From Blastocatellia bacterium (GTDB taxonomy: Bacteria > Acidobacteriota > Blastocatellia > UBA7656 > JADIYM01): a stretch of DNA of 64,000 nucleotides. This document shows positions 18,064 through 27,958 of the stretch, piece by piece (the first letter of the stretch is position 1; every line of letters begins with the position of its first letter). The notes below the pieces were generated by a model. The model was not told where the DNA came from. It saw nothing but the letters and a program-made list of their open reading frames with translations, and ran no database searches. A program made the translations under genes and the position numbers. Where the stretch lies: NCBI GenBank assembly GCA_016705245.1, contig JADIYM010000001.1, positions 248,001 through 312,000 on the forward strand, in the 5' to 3' direction.

Positions 18064-18762
18064 ATGTCCCGCGTACTTCTTTTCGACATCGACGGCACGC
18101 TCATGAACGCCGTGCATGGCCGCGGCTACCGCCGCGAGATCCGCGCCGCCCTCGAATCCGTGTTCGGCACCGCCGGCCTCATCGACCAGACGCGCTTCGA
18201 CGGCAAGACAGACCTCGCGATCCTTCGCGAAGCGCTCGAGCCCGCGGGTATTCCCGCAAGCGAAATTCATCGCCGCATGCCGGACTGGGAAGCCGGATTC
18301 ATCGAGCTCACACACCGTCTTTCGGCAGAGGCGCCGCTCTTTGCATGCTGCCCGGGCGCCGAGCAGCTCCTGCAACGCCTCGACGAGGACACGCGGTTCG
18401 ACCTGAGCGTGCTCACCGGCAACCTCGAGCGTATGGCCGGCGTGAAGTTGGCCGCCGTCGGGCTCGATCGCCACATCCGGCTTCGTGGCGCATACGGCAG
18501 CGACCACGAGAACCGGAACGAGTTGCCGGCGATCGCGGCGGCCCGCATCGCTGAACAGACCGGGCAGGATCGTCCCCCTGCCGATTTCATGATCATCGGC
18601 GACACGCCCCGCGACATCGAGGCTGCGCGCGGCTTCGGAATGCGCTGCATGGCCGTCGCCACGGGGCACTACTCGCTCGATGCACTCGCGGCTCACGAGC
18701 CCGACGTCCTGCTGGCGGACTTGAGCGATACGGACCTCGTGATGGATTCGCTCCTCGGGTAA
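18064..18762 (+). CDS. HAD-superfamily phosphatase (phosphoglycolate phosphatase-like)
   Basis: The HAD motifs are all present: motif I LLFDIDGTLM (nucleophile Asp9), motif II VLTGN, and motif IV IIGDTPRDIEAARGFG. The helical cap between motifs I and II is of the Gph/PGMB type. The 232-residue length fits. The substrate is not determinable; phosphoglycolate or another small phospho-sugar is typical. It sits between hairpins A3 and A4, so it is probably monocistronic. Confidence 0.85.
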   Translation: MSRVLLFDIDGTLMNAVHGRGYRREIRAALESVFGTAGLIDQTRFDGKTDLAILREALEPAGIPASEIHRRMPDWEAGFIELTHRLSAEAPLFACCPGAEQLLQRLDEDTRFDLSVLTGNLERMAGVKLAAVGLDRHIRLRGAYGSDHENRNELPAIAAARIAEQTGQDRPPADFMIIGDTPRDIEAARGFGMRCMAVATGHYSLDALAAHEPDVLLADLSDTDLVMDSLLG

Positions 18763-18777
18763 CGAGGTACGTCTTCG

Positions 18778-18869
18778 CTCTTTGGCTTGGCGCCTTTGCG
18801 CCTTTGCGCGAGTTTCTTCGAACGTCGAGAGAGGTTCACGCAAAGGCGCAAAGGCGCAAAGCCAAAGAG
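18778..18869. repeat. Palindromic repeat A4
   Basis: Arms ctctttggcttggcgccttt and its complement with gcgcaaagccaaagag, loop containing tcttcgaacgtcgagaga. It lies 16 bp after the HAD gene stop. The outermost arm bases (ctctttggct) are unique to this copy, meaning that pairing was maintained beyond the shared family core. Confidence 0.85.
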
Positions 18870-18914
18870 TCTGGCGCTCCTCTACCGCACGCTAATCTCG
18901 CCCCCCACTTGGGC

Positions 18915-18920
18915 TATACT
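18915..18920 (+). promoter_or_regulatory. Possible -10 element for glgC
   Basis: The hexamer tatact, close to the sigma-70 consensus, lies 36 nt upstream of the glgC ATG and just after repeat A4. No convincing -35 hexamer is seen at the expected distance, so this is tentative. Confidence 0.3.
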
Positions 18921-18955
18921 GCCGCCCATTCACCAGAACCCTCCGTGGAGGCTCC

Positions 18956-20257
18956 ATGAGCAGAGAGACCGGTTCGAACAGAGACACGCTGGCGATCATT
19001 CTCGGCGGCGGTCAGGGTACCCGCCTCTTCCCACTGACTGAACTGCGTGCGAAACCCGCCGTCCCGCTCGGCGGCAAGTACCGACTCATCGACATCCCCG
19101 TCAGCAACTGCATCAACTCGGACATCATCCGCATCTTCATCCTCACGCAATTCAACTCCGCGTCGCTCAACCGCCACATCGCGCGCACGTATCGCTTCAG
19201 CCGATTCTCTGACGGCTTTGTCGAAGTGCTCGCCGCCGAGCAGACCCACGGCAACACGAACTGGTTTCAAGGCACGGCCGACGCCGTCCGCCAGAACATT
19301 TCCCATTTCGAGGAGTGGCGACACGACGACCTGCTCATACTCTCCGGCGACCACCTGTACAGGATGGACTACCGGAAGTTCCTGCAGCGACACTACGACA
19401 CGAACGCGGATCTCACGGTGTCAGTCATTCCGGCGAACCGGATTGATGCCATGGGCTTCGGACTGCTGAAGACAGACGAATCGGGCCGCATCGTCGAGTT
19501 TCGCGAGAAGCCCGGCGTCGACGAAATCGACGAGATGATCGTCGATACCACGGCGTTCGGTCTGACGGCCGAGCAGTCGGCGCAGCGGCCATTTCTCGCG
19601 TCGATGGGCATCTACGTCTTCCGTCGCGAGGCGCTCAGACTGCTTCTCGAGGAATTCCCCGATGCTGTCGACTTTGGCCGCGACATGATCCCGGCTGCAA
19701 TCGAGAAGATGAACGTCCAGGCCCACCTTTTCACCGGCTACTGGGAAGACATAGGAACCATCTCCGCCTTCTTCAAGGCGAACATGGACATGACTAAGCC
19801 CCTGCCGGACTTCAACTTCTTCGACGCCGAGGCGCCGATCTTCACGCGTCCGCGTTTCCTGCCAGGCTCGAAGATGCTGCGTGCCGACGTCAGCCACTCG
19901 ATCGTCTGTGAAGGCTGCATCGTCAGCGACGCGCGAATAAAGAACTCGATCATCGGCATCCGGAGCCGCATCGAGCGCGGATCCGTCGTCGAAGACACGC
20001 TGATGATGGGCGCGGACTTCTACCAGACGCTCGACGAGCTGGCGTTCGACCAGGCCGCGAACCGTATCCGCATCGGCGTCGGCGAAAACTGCCACATCCG
20101 CAGGGCGATCATCGACAAGAACGCCCGCATCGGCGCAAACGTGAAACTCCTGAACGAGGCCGGTATCGATCACGCCGACGGTGACGGCTACTACATCCGC
20201 GACGGCATCATCGTCGTGCCGAAAAACGGCGTCGTCCCCGACGGCACGATCGCATAG
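18956..20257 (+). CDS. glgC: Glucose-1-phosphate adenylyltransferase
   Basis: It makes ADP-glucose from glucose-1-phosphate and ATP for glycogen (or trehalose) synthesis. The 433-residue protein opens with the nucleotidyltransferase motif LGGGQGTRLFPLTELRAKPAVPLGGKYRLID (split here across the active-site loop), followed by the FEEWRHDDLLILSGDHLYRMD region and a left-handed beta-helix C-terminus. gtggagg upstream of ATG 18956 is a good ribosome site. The final 18 codons, encoding DGIIVVPKNGVVPDGTIA, recur at 23658-23714 in diverged form. Confidence 0.93.
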   Translation: MSRETGSNRDTLAIILGGGQGTRLFPLTELRAKPAVPLGGKYRLIDIPVSNCINSDIIRIFILTQFNSASLNRHIARTYRFSRFSDGFVEVLAAEQTHGNTNWFQGTADAVRQNISHFEEWRHDDLLILSGDHLYRMDYRKFLQRHYDTNADLTVSVIPANRIDAMGFGLLKTDESGRIVEFREKPGVDEIDEMIVDTTAFGLTAEQSAQRPFLASMGIYVFRREALRLLLEEFPDAVDFGRDMIPAAIEKMNVQAHLFTGYWEDIGTISAFFKANMDMTKPLPDFNFFDAEAPIFTRPRFLPGSKMLRADVSHSIVCEGCIVSDARIKNSIIGIRSRIERGSVVEDTLMMGADFYQTLDELAFDQAANRIRIGVGENCHIRRAIIDKNARIGANVKLLNEAGIDHADGDGYYIRDGIIVVPKNGVVPDGTIA

Positions 20258-20800
<543 letters not shown>

Positions 20801-21127
20801 CGAAGAGTCGACCGTCAAGCCATCGCGAGCCGGACGGGCCGGAAATCGACGTCTCACGGCCGGGCAGGCCTGCCATCATTTCCGGGCTTGTCGGTCAGGA
20901 TGACGACGCCGAGACTCGGCATCGATTGCCCGATTGTCAGCCGCAAGAACTCAACTCCTGGCCGCATGAGCCAAGCCCCTACTCATGCGAAGCCGCCATC
21001 GCCGAGGCTGGAAGCTTCGCCCGTGCCGCCGATTCGAGTGGCGTTGCGACGTCCTGCCGGAATCTCGAGCAACCAAACCCAGGAGCCCCTCCCGCCGGTT
21101 CCAGCCGAACGCAAGGGCGTATAGCGC
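20801..21127. other. Stretch without a recognisable gene
   Basis: The minus strand near 20800-20860 has one more NHL-like strand (ending DGRLFVADT) that runs into the long C tract. The rest holds only short frames with no recognisable domain. It may be the decayed 3' extension of the NHL gene that follows. Confidence 0.4.
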
Positions 21128-23520
21128 CTAGCGGTCGAACGTCATCGCATCGATGTTCGTAGAGACGAGCTCCGGACTCGTTACGGTTGGGTTGTAGACG
21201 AAGGTCTCGATGATGTTCGTCGTGAGGTCGATCCGTCGAATACGGGGAACACGCCCCTCGCACACGTAGAGTGCATTGTCCGGTCCGAGCTCCAGGTGAA
21301 CCGGCACACCGATTCTCGCCAGACGTGCGTCCCCGTGGTCGCCAATGCCGGTGTCGTCGTCGCTGCGTTGACCGTTCCCGGCGATCGTGTCAATTGTTCC
21401 AGTTCTCGCGTCGACTCGCCGAATTCGATTGGTTGCGGGGTCCGCCAGGAACATGTTTCCACGAGCATCGACGACTACTGCAGATATCCCCTCCAGGCCG
21501 GCCGCGAGGGCGTTGCCGCCATCACCAGAAAGAAAAATCTCGCCTGAACCAGCGATGGTTGTGATGGTGCCGGTCAATCGATCGACGCGGCGCACCCGAT
21601 GATTACTCGAATCGGCGATGAGGAGGTTGCCGGACGAGTCGAGCGCCACATCGGTCGGATTCGAGAGTTGGGCCACAACGGCCGGTCCGCCATCCCCTGC
21701 AAGGCCCTCCACGCCAGTGCCGGCGACGGTCGTGATGATTCCCGTCCGTGCGTCGATTCGGCGAACCCGATGATTGAGGGCATCTGCAATGTAGAGCGTG
21801 CCATCTGTATCCCGCGCCAACGCTTCAGGGCTCAGGACGGCTCCGAGCGCCGTGCCGCCATCGCCGACATTCAGAACACCGCCACCGGCAATCGTCGTGA
21901 TCTCGCCGGCGGCAAGGGAACTGACCGGCAACGGCAGGATTGTAAAGGGTCGTTGAGCCGCCCCCCCGCGCGTCGAGACCGTCAGGGTTCTCGAGCCAGT
22001 TGAGAATTGGCGGGGCACCCGGAATCGAATGGTCCTCGCATTAAGGACCGCGGCGTCAGTGACGACAGCGTCACCAAGTGACACGCGCGCCTCGGTCGAA
22101 AAATTCGATCCGGTGATCACGACCTCGACGCCACCTTCAACGGTGTCGACGTCCGTACTCAGCGAATCAATGGTCGGTGGACCGACCTCCACGACCTTGA
22201 CGCTGTCGTTTGCCGACACGGCAGCCAGATCGACAACCAGGACCCTGGTTCCACTCGTGACAACGCTGGAAGGCTGTCCAAGCGTACCTCGAAGCGCGAG
22301 GTCGACGCGTCGCTCGCTGCCATCGGGCTTTCGCGTGACGACACTTGCCCCGCTGTCATCCACGACGTACAGGTTGTCGACGCCGTCGAAGGCGACGCTT
22401 CGGGGACTCTGAAAGTCGATGTTCGTCGGCGGCAGCTGCGACTTCGCCGAACCGCACGAACCAGGCACGCCGACCGTCGTGACACAACACGACGGCCGAT
22501 CGCTCGCCGTTCGGGTGAGCCGCAAAAGTCGCACCCTGTGATTCCCGGTGTCAGCGACCGCGACGAGCGTACCGGCACTGTTGACGGCCAGTCCTGTCGG
22601 AGCTTGGAAACGCGAATCCTGTCCTGGGCGTCTACAATGCCAGCGCTCCCGGGACTACCGCCAATCCGGTAGATAACCCCAGTGCCGTCCGCGTCCAAAT
22701 CGGCATAGAAGAGCGCGTGGTTGTTCGTATCAGCAACGATGAAGTCACGCCCGAGGAGCGCCAGCCCTTGCGGGCCATCGAACTTCGCGGCGCTGAGCTG
22801 CTGCTCATCGTCGAGCATGACTCCCGGGAGGGTCGGCGTTCCGAGCGCATCCGAGACGACTCCAGTGAAGCTGACCCGACGGATGCAGTGATTCGCGCTG
22901 TCAGCAACGAAAAGGCCGCCGTCGGGACGGGTGTCGATGGCCAGTCCGGTCGGCGAATGAAACCTGGCCGACCTCCCCGCGCCATTCGAGTGCCCGGCGG
23001 AGCCTGATACTCCGGCGTAGAGTTCATCCCTGACACCGGTCGACCGGAAAAGGACGTGGCGCAACGGGTCGGTCAAATAGACGTTACCGGCGAGGTCCGA
23101 CTTGAGGTCGCCGGTCGCCGGCATCCCGCCTCTTGGTGTAACACGGCTGACGACAACGGTCTCCGTCACGACCTCGCCGGAGTCGACGGTCGCGCTGATC
23201 GTCGCGAACCCGTAGAGCAGCCCTTTGAGTGCGCCTTTCTTCGAAACACGGGCAACAGCAGGACTATCGGTTCTCCATGACCGGACCACCAGCCGACTTC
23301 CGTTCGCGTCCTCTACATGCAGTCGCAGGCTCTTCGACTCGTTGACGACCGGTGGAGAACTGCCGTCATCACCGACGATTTGACTAACAATTCCAGTTGA
23401 CAGCGCCTCCCGGAGAGACGCCGAGCGAATTGTCCGAGCTTCCGACGAAAACAAGCCGACGACGAGAACAAACGAGGCAACTACAGACCAGAATCGGATG
23501 CCGACGTAGAGTTTTCGCAT
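21128..23520 (-). pseudogene. Secreted NHL-repeat/IPT-domain protein, frameshifted
   Basis: The first frame (23520 downward) encodes a signal peptide (FWSVVASFVLVVGLFSSEA), a Big-like Ig segment, and NHL blades such as SPTGLAIDTRPDGGLFVADSANHCIRRV. The second frame (to 21128) resumes mid-blade and carries an IPT/TIG domain (PPTIDSLSTDVDTVEGGVEV) and four or five further NHL blades of the form NHRVRRIDARTGIITTVAG. The shift is caused by a tandem 5-mer tcctg-tcctg at 22617-22626. With one copy removed the frames join smoothly to give QDSRFQAPTGLAV, a normal NHL entry. The intact protein would have about 795 residues and form an extracellular beta-propeller. Partner or ligand unknown. Confidence 0.75.
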
Positions 23521-23657
23521 CTGAGACCCTATTTCCGAACGTCAAATCTGCAAGTGGCGGTCGAGAAAGACCGCATCACTGTGTCCGCACGGCGAAGCAT
23601 AGTTCTCCCAATCCCCATCCTGGAATAGCAATCCAACGAGCTGCGCTTCGCACTGGC

Positions 23658-23714
23658 GACGGCATCATCGTCGTCCCGAAGAACGGCGTCGTCCCCGACG
23701 GCGCGGTGGCGTGA
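23658..23714 (+). pseudogene. Remnant copy of the glgC 3' end
   Basis: Nineteen codons including the stop match the end of glgC at 20201-20257, with eight base differences that leave the peptide as DGIIVVPKNGVVPDGAVA. The differences are mostly silent or conservative, so the copy once evolved as coding sequence or came from a related glgC; it is not a simple assembly duplicate. No further glgC homology is visible upstream of 23658. Confidence 0.7.
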
Positions 23715-23767
23715 TACAGAGGCGAACATAGGTTTGACATTATTGTGTCTCCGTGACGCGCGCTCAA

Positions 23768-23807
23768 CGCATCGGTAGCGTGCGCGGTTGCGCACGGTAC
23801 CGATGCG
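23768..23807. repeat. Short family E hairpin (E4) with conserved tail
   Basis: cgcatcggtagcgtgcgcgg pairs with its complement ending gtaccgatgcg. The right flank (tgaggcgtacaat, then gtcatggatcacgcgacaa) resembles the flank of E1. The hairpin is much shorter than E1 to E3 and lacks the long loop. Confidence 0.6.
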
Positions 23808-23948
23808 TGAGGCGTACAATTGTCAAAGTCGTCATGGATCACGCGACAACCCGATGAGCGTCACAGTTAAGACTGCACCGGTTCGCGCTGAGCGATCCCA
23901 CGCAGGTGAAGTACAGCCAGTTCGAGCGCACCGTAAGGCTCGCAGACC

Positions 23949-25211
23949 TCACGTCTTGAGAATCAACGCGTTCGCAACCCATCCGTACGCCCAGAAACCG
24001 ACGAGGAAGGCCACGCCCGGAATCGCCGCCGCGATGAGGCTCACGAACGACAACGCGACGGCGAGCACGGCGAGCAGCGCAAGGACGATGGTGTATCTCC
24101 TGAGAATGTTGCGCGAATGCGCCGTCTCGCACTGGGTCGTCCCCGAAATCGGCACGACCATCAGCCCGCACGCGAGAGCGGCGATGGCCAGCGGGTGAAA
24201 CCACGTCACGTACCAGAGAACTCCGAGCACTCCAAAGGCCAGAAGCAGTCCCCCGACCCAGTTGGAAACTCTGATCTCGTCTCGCGTCAGCGCCAGTCTC
24301 CCGAGAGGGTCGAGCCGCAGCATCAGGTTGAAGACCGGCTGACTTATCCACGTGAAAACCATGAAGAGGACGAGGATCACGAACAATGGCATGAGGAAAG
24401 GCATGAGCTCGGGGTTCTGCTTCATCGCAGTCCTCAGGATGCGAGAAACTAGAACGAAACCGATGATGACGCCCCAGACGGCCCAGCCCTGCAGCTTCGA
24501 CATGAAGAGGAAGTAGCGAAGGAAGATGCGATAGATCGGGTTGCGCGCGCGAAGCACTTCGACAACGCCCTCTCGAGCGAGGTCGAGAGTTGGATCGAGA
24601 CGGAGCGCTTCGCGAAAGTGCTCCATTGCGCCGTCATAGCGGCCGAGCTCGACGAGCTGCCAGCCCTGATTGACGTGCGTGACTGCGTCTTCGGGGTCAC
24701 GCTCGAGCGCCGACGCGATTTCCCGACCCGCCTCCCTGCTCCGCCCGAGTTGTCGGAGTGCGATCGCCCTGAGGTTGGCACACTCCGTACTCTCAGGGTC
24801 GATGTAGAGCCCTCGCTCGGCCGCAGCAAGTCCGGGCTCCCATTGGCGTCGCTGCAGATGAATCGACGCTAGCAGCGCGTGAGACGCGGAGTTTTCCGCG
24901 TCGAGCCGGAGCGCTTCGCCGACAGATCGTTCGGCCTCGTCGAGACGATCCTGACCTTCCAGAACGCTTGCGAGGGCGTAGTGAGCGAATGCGAAGTCCG
25001 GGGACGCGGCGATGGTTGCTCGCGCCTCACTTTCGGCTTCCTCGTGCCGCCCGAGTTCCGCGAGACAGGCCGAGAGAAGGGCGCGGGCCGGGGCGTTGTA
25101 CGGGTTGCTGGCGAGCTCGCGGCCTAGCTCCGATGCTGCCTGCTCGAAGCGCGACTGACCCATGAGCAAGCGCGCTCGTTCGACGTGGGAACCGCTCGAG
25201 CCGGTACTCAA
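23949..25211 (-). CDS. TPR-repeat integral membrane protein, partner of AAA+ ATPase
   Basis: Residues 1-240 form six or seven tetratricopeptide units (for example AEAYALASVLEGQDRLDEAE-like packing, ALRQLGRSREAGREI). Residues 245-420 contain about five hydrophobic helices (WAVWGVIIGFVLVSRIL, LMPLFVILVLFMVFTW, LLLAFGVLGVLWYV and two near the C-terminus). The TTG at 25209-25211 overlaps the TGA of the ATPase gene (TTGA), pointing to translational coupling. A later ATG would remove the first TPR. The TPR face probably recruits a partner and the membrane part anchors it. I do not recognise a named family. Confidence 0.7.
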   Translation of the reverse strand: MSTGSSGSHVERARLLMGQSRFEQAASELGRELASNPYNAPARALLSACLAELGRHEEAESEARATIAASPDFAFAHYALASVLEGQDRLDEAERSVGEALRLDAENSASHALLASIHLQRRQWEPGLAAAERGLYIDPESTECANLRAIALRQLGRSREAGREIASALERDPEDAVTHVNQGWQLVELGRYDGAMEHFREALRLDPTLDLAREGVVEVLRARNPIYRIFLRYFLFMSKLQGWAVWGVIIGFVLVSRILRTAMKQNPELMPFLMPLFVILVLFMVFTWISQPVFNLMLRLDPLGRLALTRDEIRVSNWVGGLLLAFGVLGVLWYVTWFHPLAIAALACGLMVVPISGTTQCETAHSRNILRRYTIVLALLAVLAVALSFVSLIAAAIPGVAFLVGFWAYGWVANALILKT

Positions 25212-26449
25212 AACTTGTTTTCCCTCATGAATGTGAGGAGGTCGTCGTAGAGCCCGCCCTCGTTGGCGAACATCGCGTAGTTGCGCGCCGTGTCGAACCA
25301 CGGCCTCGTGCTCGGCCTGACCTCCTTGAGTGCACGTGTGAAGTCGCTCATGCCGACCGGACGGATCGAGCCTGCCGAGATCGAATCTTCAAGCGCCAGA
25401 TCGGTCGCGGATTCGCACAGGTGTGCGAGGTCCGCGCCCGAAAAGAGATTTGTTTTTGTGGCAAGCAACGCGTAATCCACGCCGGCGGCCGGGCGATCGC
25501 GCATGTGATACCGGAGGATCGCCTCGCGAGCCGCCTTGTCGGGTGGAAGCACGAGCAGCATCCGGTCAAACCGTCCTGGTCGCCGCAGCGCCGTGTCGAC
25601 GTCCCAGGGATGGTTCGTCGCGGCGAGAACGAAGACGCCGGAGTTGTCCGCTCCAACGCTGTCGAGCTCGGCGAGGAGTTGATTGACGACGTTGCGACCG
25701 GCGTGATGACGCAGGTGGCTTCGTTTCTGTCCAAGCGCGTCGATCTCGTCGAAGAACAACACGCAAGGACGGCTCCGCCGTGCCGTCTCGAAGATCTCGT
25801 GCAGTTTGCGCTCGCTTTCGCCAAGCCACATGTCGAGCACGTCCGAGAGCCCGACCGTCAGAAATCGGGCGCCGAGCTCACCGGCCGTAGCACGAGCCAC
25901 GAAGGTCTTTCCGCAACCCGGCGGACCAAACAGCAGCAGCCCTCCGCGCAGGGACTTTCCGTATGCCTTCATCATCTCGGGGTTACGGAGCGGGGCAAGG
26001 AATGCCGTGTTGAGCCGGCGCTTGACGTCTTCCATGCCGCCCACGTCGGCGAGAACAACGTCGGGCCGCTCGACCTCCCACGGCCCCGACTCGTCGGCGG
26101 AAACGACACGCAGTCGCGCCCTGGCATCGACGACATTCGACGGCGTCAGGTCGGTTGCGGACACCGGGGTGGACGTCATCGGTGCCGGATCCGTTTCGAG
26201 GGCCGAAAGCAGACGTCCGTATCCTTCCGCGCGCGCGGTGTCTCCGGCTGCCCGGGCTGCATCGGCGGCGCCACGTACAGCAGCGAGATTCGCCGGATCA
26301 GCCGACAGGATGTGTGCGAAATGGTCGAGCGCCTCCGAGGGGCGTCCGTCCTTGAGCAGGAGAGACGCGAGGTGCTCGCGAACGGCCCGGTCGGTCGGAT
26401 CCACGTCAAGAGCCGCCTCGAGAGCGGCGATAATGCTGTCGTGAGCCAT
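25208..26449 (-). CDS. AAA+ ATPase (CDC48/FtsH-like AAA domain) with N-terminal TPR
   Basis: The 413-residue protein has two N-terminal TPR-like units (to about residue 85), a linker, and one AAA domain. Visible motifs are LADVGGMEDVKRRL, Walker A GPPGCGKT, the pore loop near LGESERKLHEIF, Walker B VLFFDEIDA, sensor 1 LAATNHPWDVD and the arginine fingers in RRPGRFDR. No protease or HEXXH domain follows, so it is an unfoldase or remodelling ATPase rather than FtsH. ATG 26449 is chosen over the longer frame. The following gene encodes a TPR membrane protein with a 4-nt overlap, suggesting the two form one membrane-associated machine. Confidence 0.82.
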   Translation of the reverse strand: MAHDSIIAALEAALDVDPTDRAVREHLASLLLKDGRPSEALDHFAHILSADPANLAAVRGAADAARAAGDTARAEGYGRLLSALETDPAPMTSTPVSATDLTPSNVVDARARLRVVSADESGPWEVERPDVVLADVGGMEDVKRRLNTAFLAPLRNPEMMKAYGKSLRGGLLLFGPPGCGKTFVARATAGELGARFLTVGLSDVLDMWLGESERKLHEIFETARRSRPCVLFFDEIDALGQKRSHLRHHAGRNVVNQLLAELDSVGADNSGVFVLAATNHPWDVDTALRRPGRFDRMLLVLPPDKAAREAILRYHMRDRPAAGVDYALLATKTNLFSGADLAHLCESATDLALEDSISAGSIRPVGMSDFTRALKEVRPSTRPWFDTARNYAMFANEGGLYDDLLTFMRENKF

Positions 26450-26662
26450 CTTGATGGAGTCGCGACCGGTCGCTCGACGGAGCGGCGTGACAGGGCCCAT
26501 CCTTCACGCGGTAGCGAGGTTCGTCAAGCCGATTGTTAGCTGAGTCGATTGTCGGCGGCGCGCCGGCACTGGAGTCGAGTGTCCTTCGAAGCCGGCACCG
26601 ATCACCACAACGGCACCAGGTGCGGCCGACAACGTGCGACCCACGAACGTCTCTGTATCGTA

Positions 26663-26783
26663 ATGCGCGAAGCGCTTTGGAGTGCGGCGTGAATCGCCGC
26701 TTTGGTTTTCCTTCAATCGAGCGGTCGTCGAAAGAAATCCAAAGCGGCGATTCACGCCGCACTCCAAGGCGCTTCGCGCAATG
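26663..26783. repeat. Long inverted repeat F
   Basis: The left arm (gcgcgaagcgctttggagtg, then cggcgtgaatcgccgctttgg) and its near-perfect complement at 26739-26783 are separated by about 35 nt. It lies between the divergent-to-tandem ends of the AAA+ and methyltransferase genes. Only one copy is seen in this window. Confidence 0.75.
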
Positions 26784-26797
26784 ACCTAGAGCCTGCG

Positions 26798-27526
26798 CTA
26801 TCGCCCGGTTGGCCGGAAGATCAGGAAGTAGTCCACCCCGTCGCCCTTCACGAAGTCGTGCTGCGATACGAGCTCGAATCCGGCGCGGCGACATTCGTCG
26901 ATAACCGTGTCGGCCGGCACGCCGTGGTCGTCGCCCTTGCCGACCTTGTCGATCACGCCGACGAGTCCGCCGGGGCGCATCGAGCCACGCAGGCGGTGCA
27001 TGATCGTCACGGGCCGCTCGAACTCGTGGTACGTCTTGAGGATGAGGACGGCGTCGACGCTCACCGGGGGCAAGCGCGGATCGTCGGCAGCGCCAAGCTG
27101 GGCCTTCAGCTGCGGAATGCCCTCGTCGGAGGCCCGGCGGGCGATGTGATCTACGGACTCCTTGCTGATGTCGACGGCCCACACCGCACCGGCGCTTCCG
27201 ACGCGCCCGGCGGCGAGGACCGAAAACCAGCCGGACCCGGCGCCGAGGTCCGCGACCGTTTTTCCGGGACCGATCTCGAGCAGATCCATGACGCGATCGA
27301 TCTGAAGCTTCTCGGCACGATCCGCGCCTTCGAATATCGAGAGGTCGCCCGAGTACGGCGTGCTTGTCTTGCGTTCCGATTCCGACGGCGGTGGGCTCTG
27401 GACCTCGCTCCGCGCCGGCACGGGCTGGTGCGCCGGAACCTGCGCGTGCAACGTCGAGAGCGTCAGCGTTCCAAGCGCGACGACCCCGAGAACGAACCCG
27501 AGCGTACGAAGAAGGAATGGAGTCAC
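26798..27526 (-). CDS. SAM-dependent methyltransferase-fold protein with signal peptide
   Basis: After an N-terminal hydrophobic leader (LGFVLGVVALGTLTLSTLHAQ, signal-peptide-like) the protein has a class I methyltransferase core: motif I VADLGAGSGWFSVLAAGR, an acidic end of strand 2 (VWAVDIS), and motif III-like SVDAVLILKTYHEF. Such exported methyltransferase-like proteins are frequent in Acidobacteriota; the substrate is unknown. GTG 27526 places the charged n-region just before the hydrophobic core. Length is 242 aa. Confidence 0.75.
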   Translation of the reverse strand: MTPFLLRTLGFVLGVVALGTLTLSTLHAQVPAHQPVPARSEVQSPPPSESERKTSTPYSGDLSIFEGADRAEKLQIDRVMDLLEIGPGKTVADLGAGSGWFSVLAAGRVGSAGAVWAVDISKESVDHIARRASDEGIPQLKAQLGAADDPRLPPVSVDAVLILKTYHEFERPVTIMHRLRGSMRPGGLVGVIDKVGKGDDHGVPADTVIDECRRAGFELVSQHDFVKGDGVDYFLIFRPTGR

Positions 27527-27609
27527 CCGAGAAGTATGAACCCACGCGCAAGCATTCCCGACGTTGAGCACCGGTCCTTTACACAGCTTTACAACCGGAC
27601 CACAAAGTC

Positions 27610-27673
27610 AGTCCACCGATCTTCACAGATTGACACGGACTTGATCTCTGATGAGCTGCGGAAATCTGTGGAC
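27610..27673. repeat. Repeat I1 (cacagat family)
   Basis: gtccaccgatcttcacagat and the complementary gaaatctgtggac at the right edge form an imperfect palindrome. It is the only structure seen in the 430-bp gap 27527-27958, apart from the leader of the next gene. A second copy lies at 29278-29337. Confidence 0.55.
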
Positions 27674-27958
27674 AGTCATATGCAGTACCTCCCTGCACCG
27701 ACGGAGCCGATGTTACCCCCGAGGCACTCAACCTCGCGACGACCGACGACGACCGAATGGAGAGACGAAACTGGATGGCGCACCAGGCAGTGCGCGTTAG
27801 CGTGTCGAGCGCCTCCTCGCCGTCGTCACGACCTTTGCTAGCCCGAAGACCGGTTCGACTTGGCCTGAAATGTCGCGGCAGTGCCTTCCGCCGCGTCCGC
27901 CGACCGGCGTGTTACAGTGTCGGTACCTCTGCAGAGATTCGCGCCTGGACGGTTCAAC

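Noticed and set aside
23949..25301. Longer start for the TPR membrane protein at 25301.
   Set aside because: The extra 30 residues overlap the end of the ATPase gene, are Arg-rich and not TPR-like; the TTG overlapping the TGA fits translational coupling better.
27881..27958. Upstream start at 27881 for the secreted protein.
   Set aside because: It would put 26 polar residues before the signal peptide; ATG 27959 gives a normal leader.
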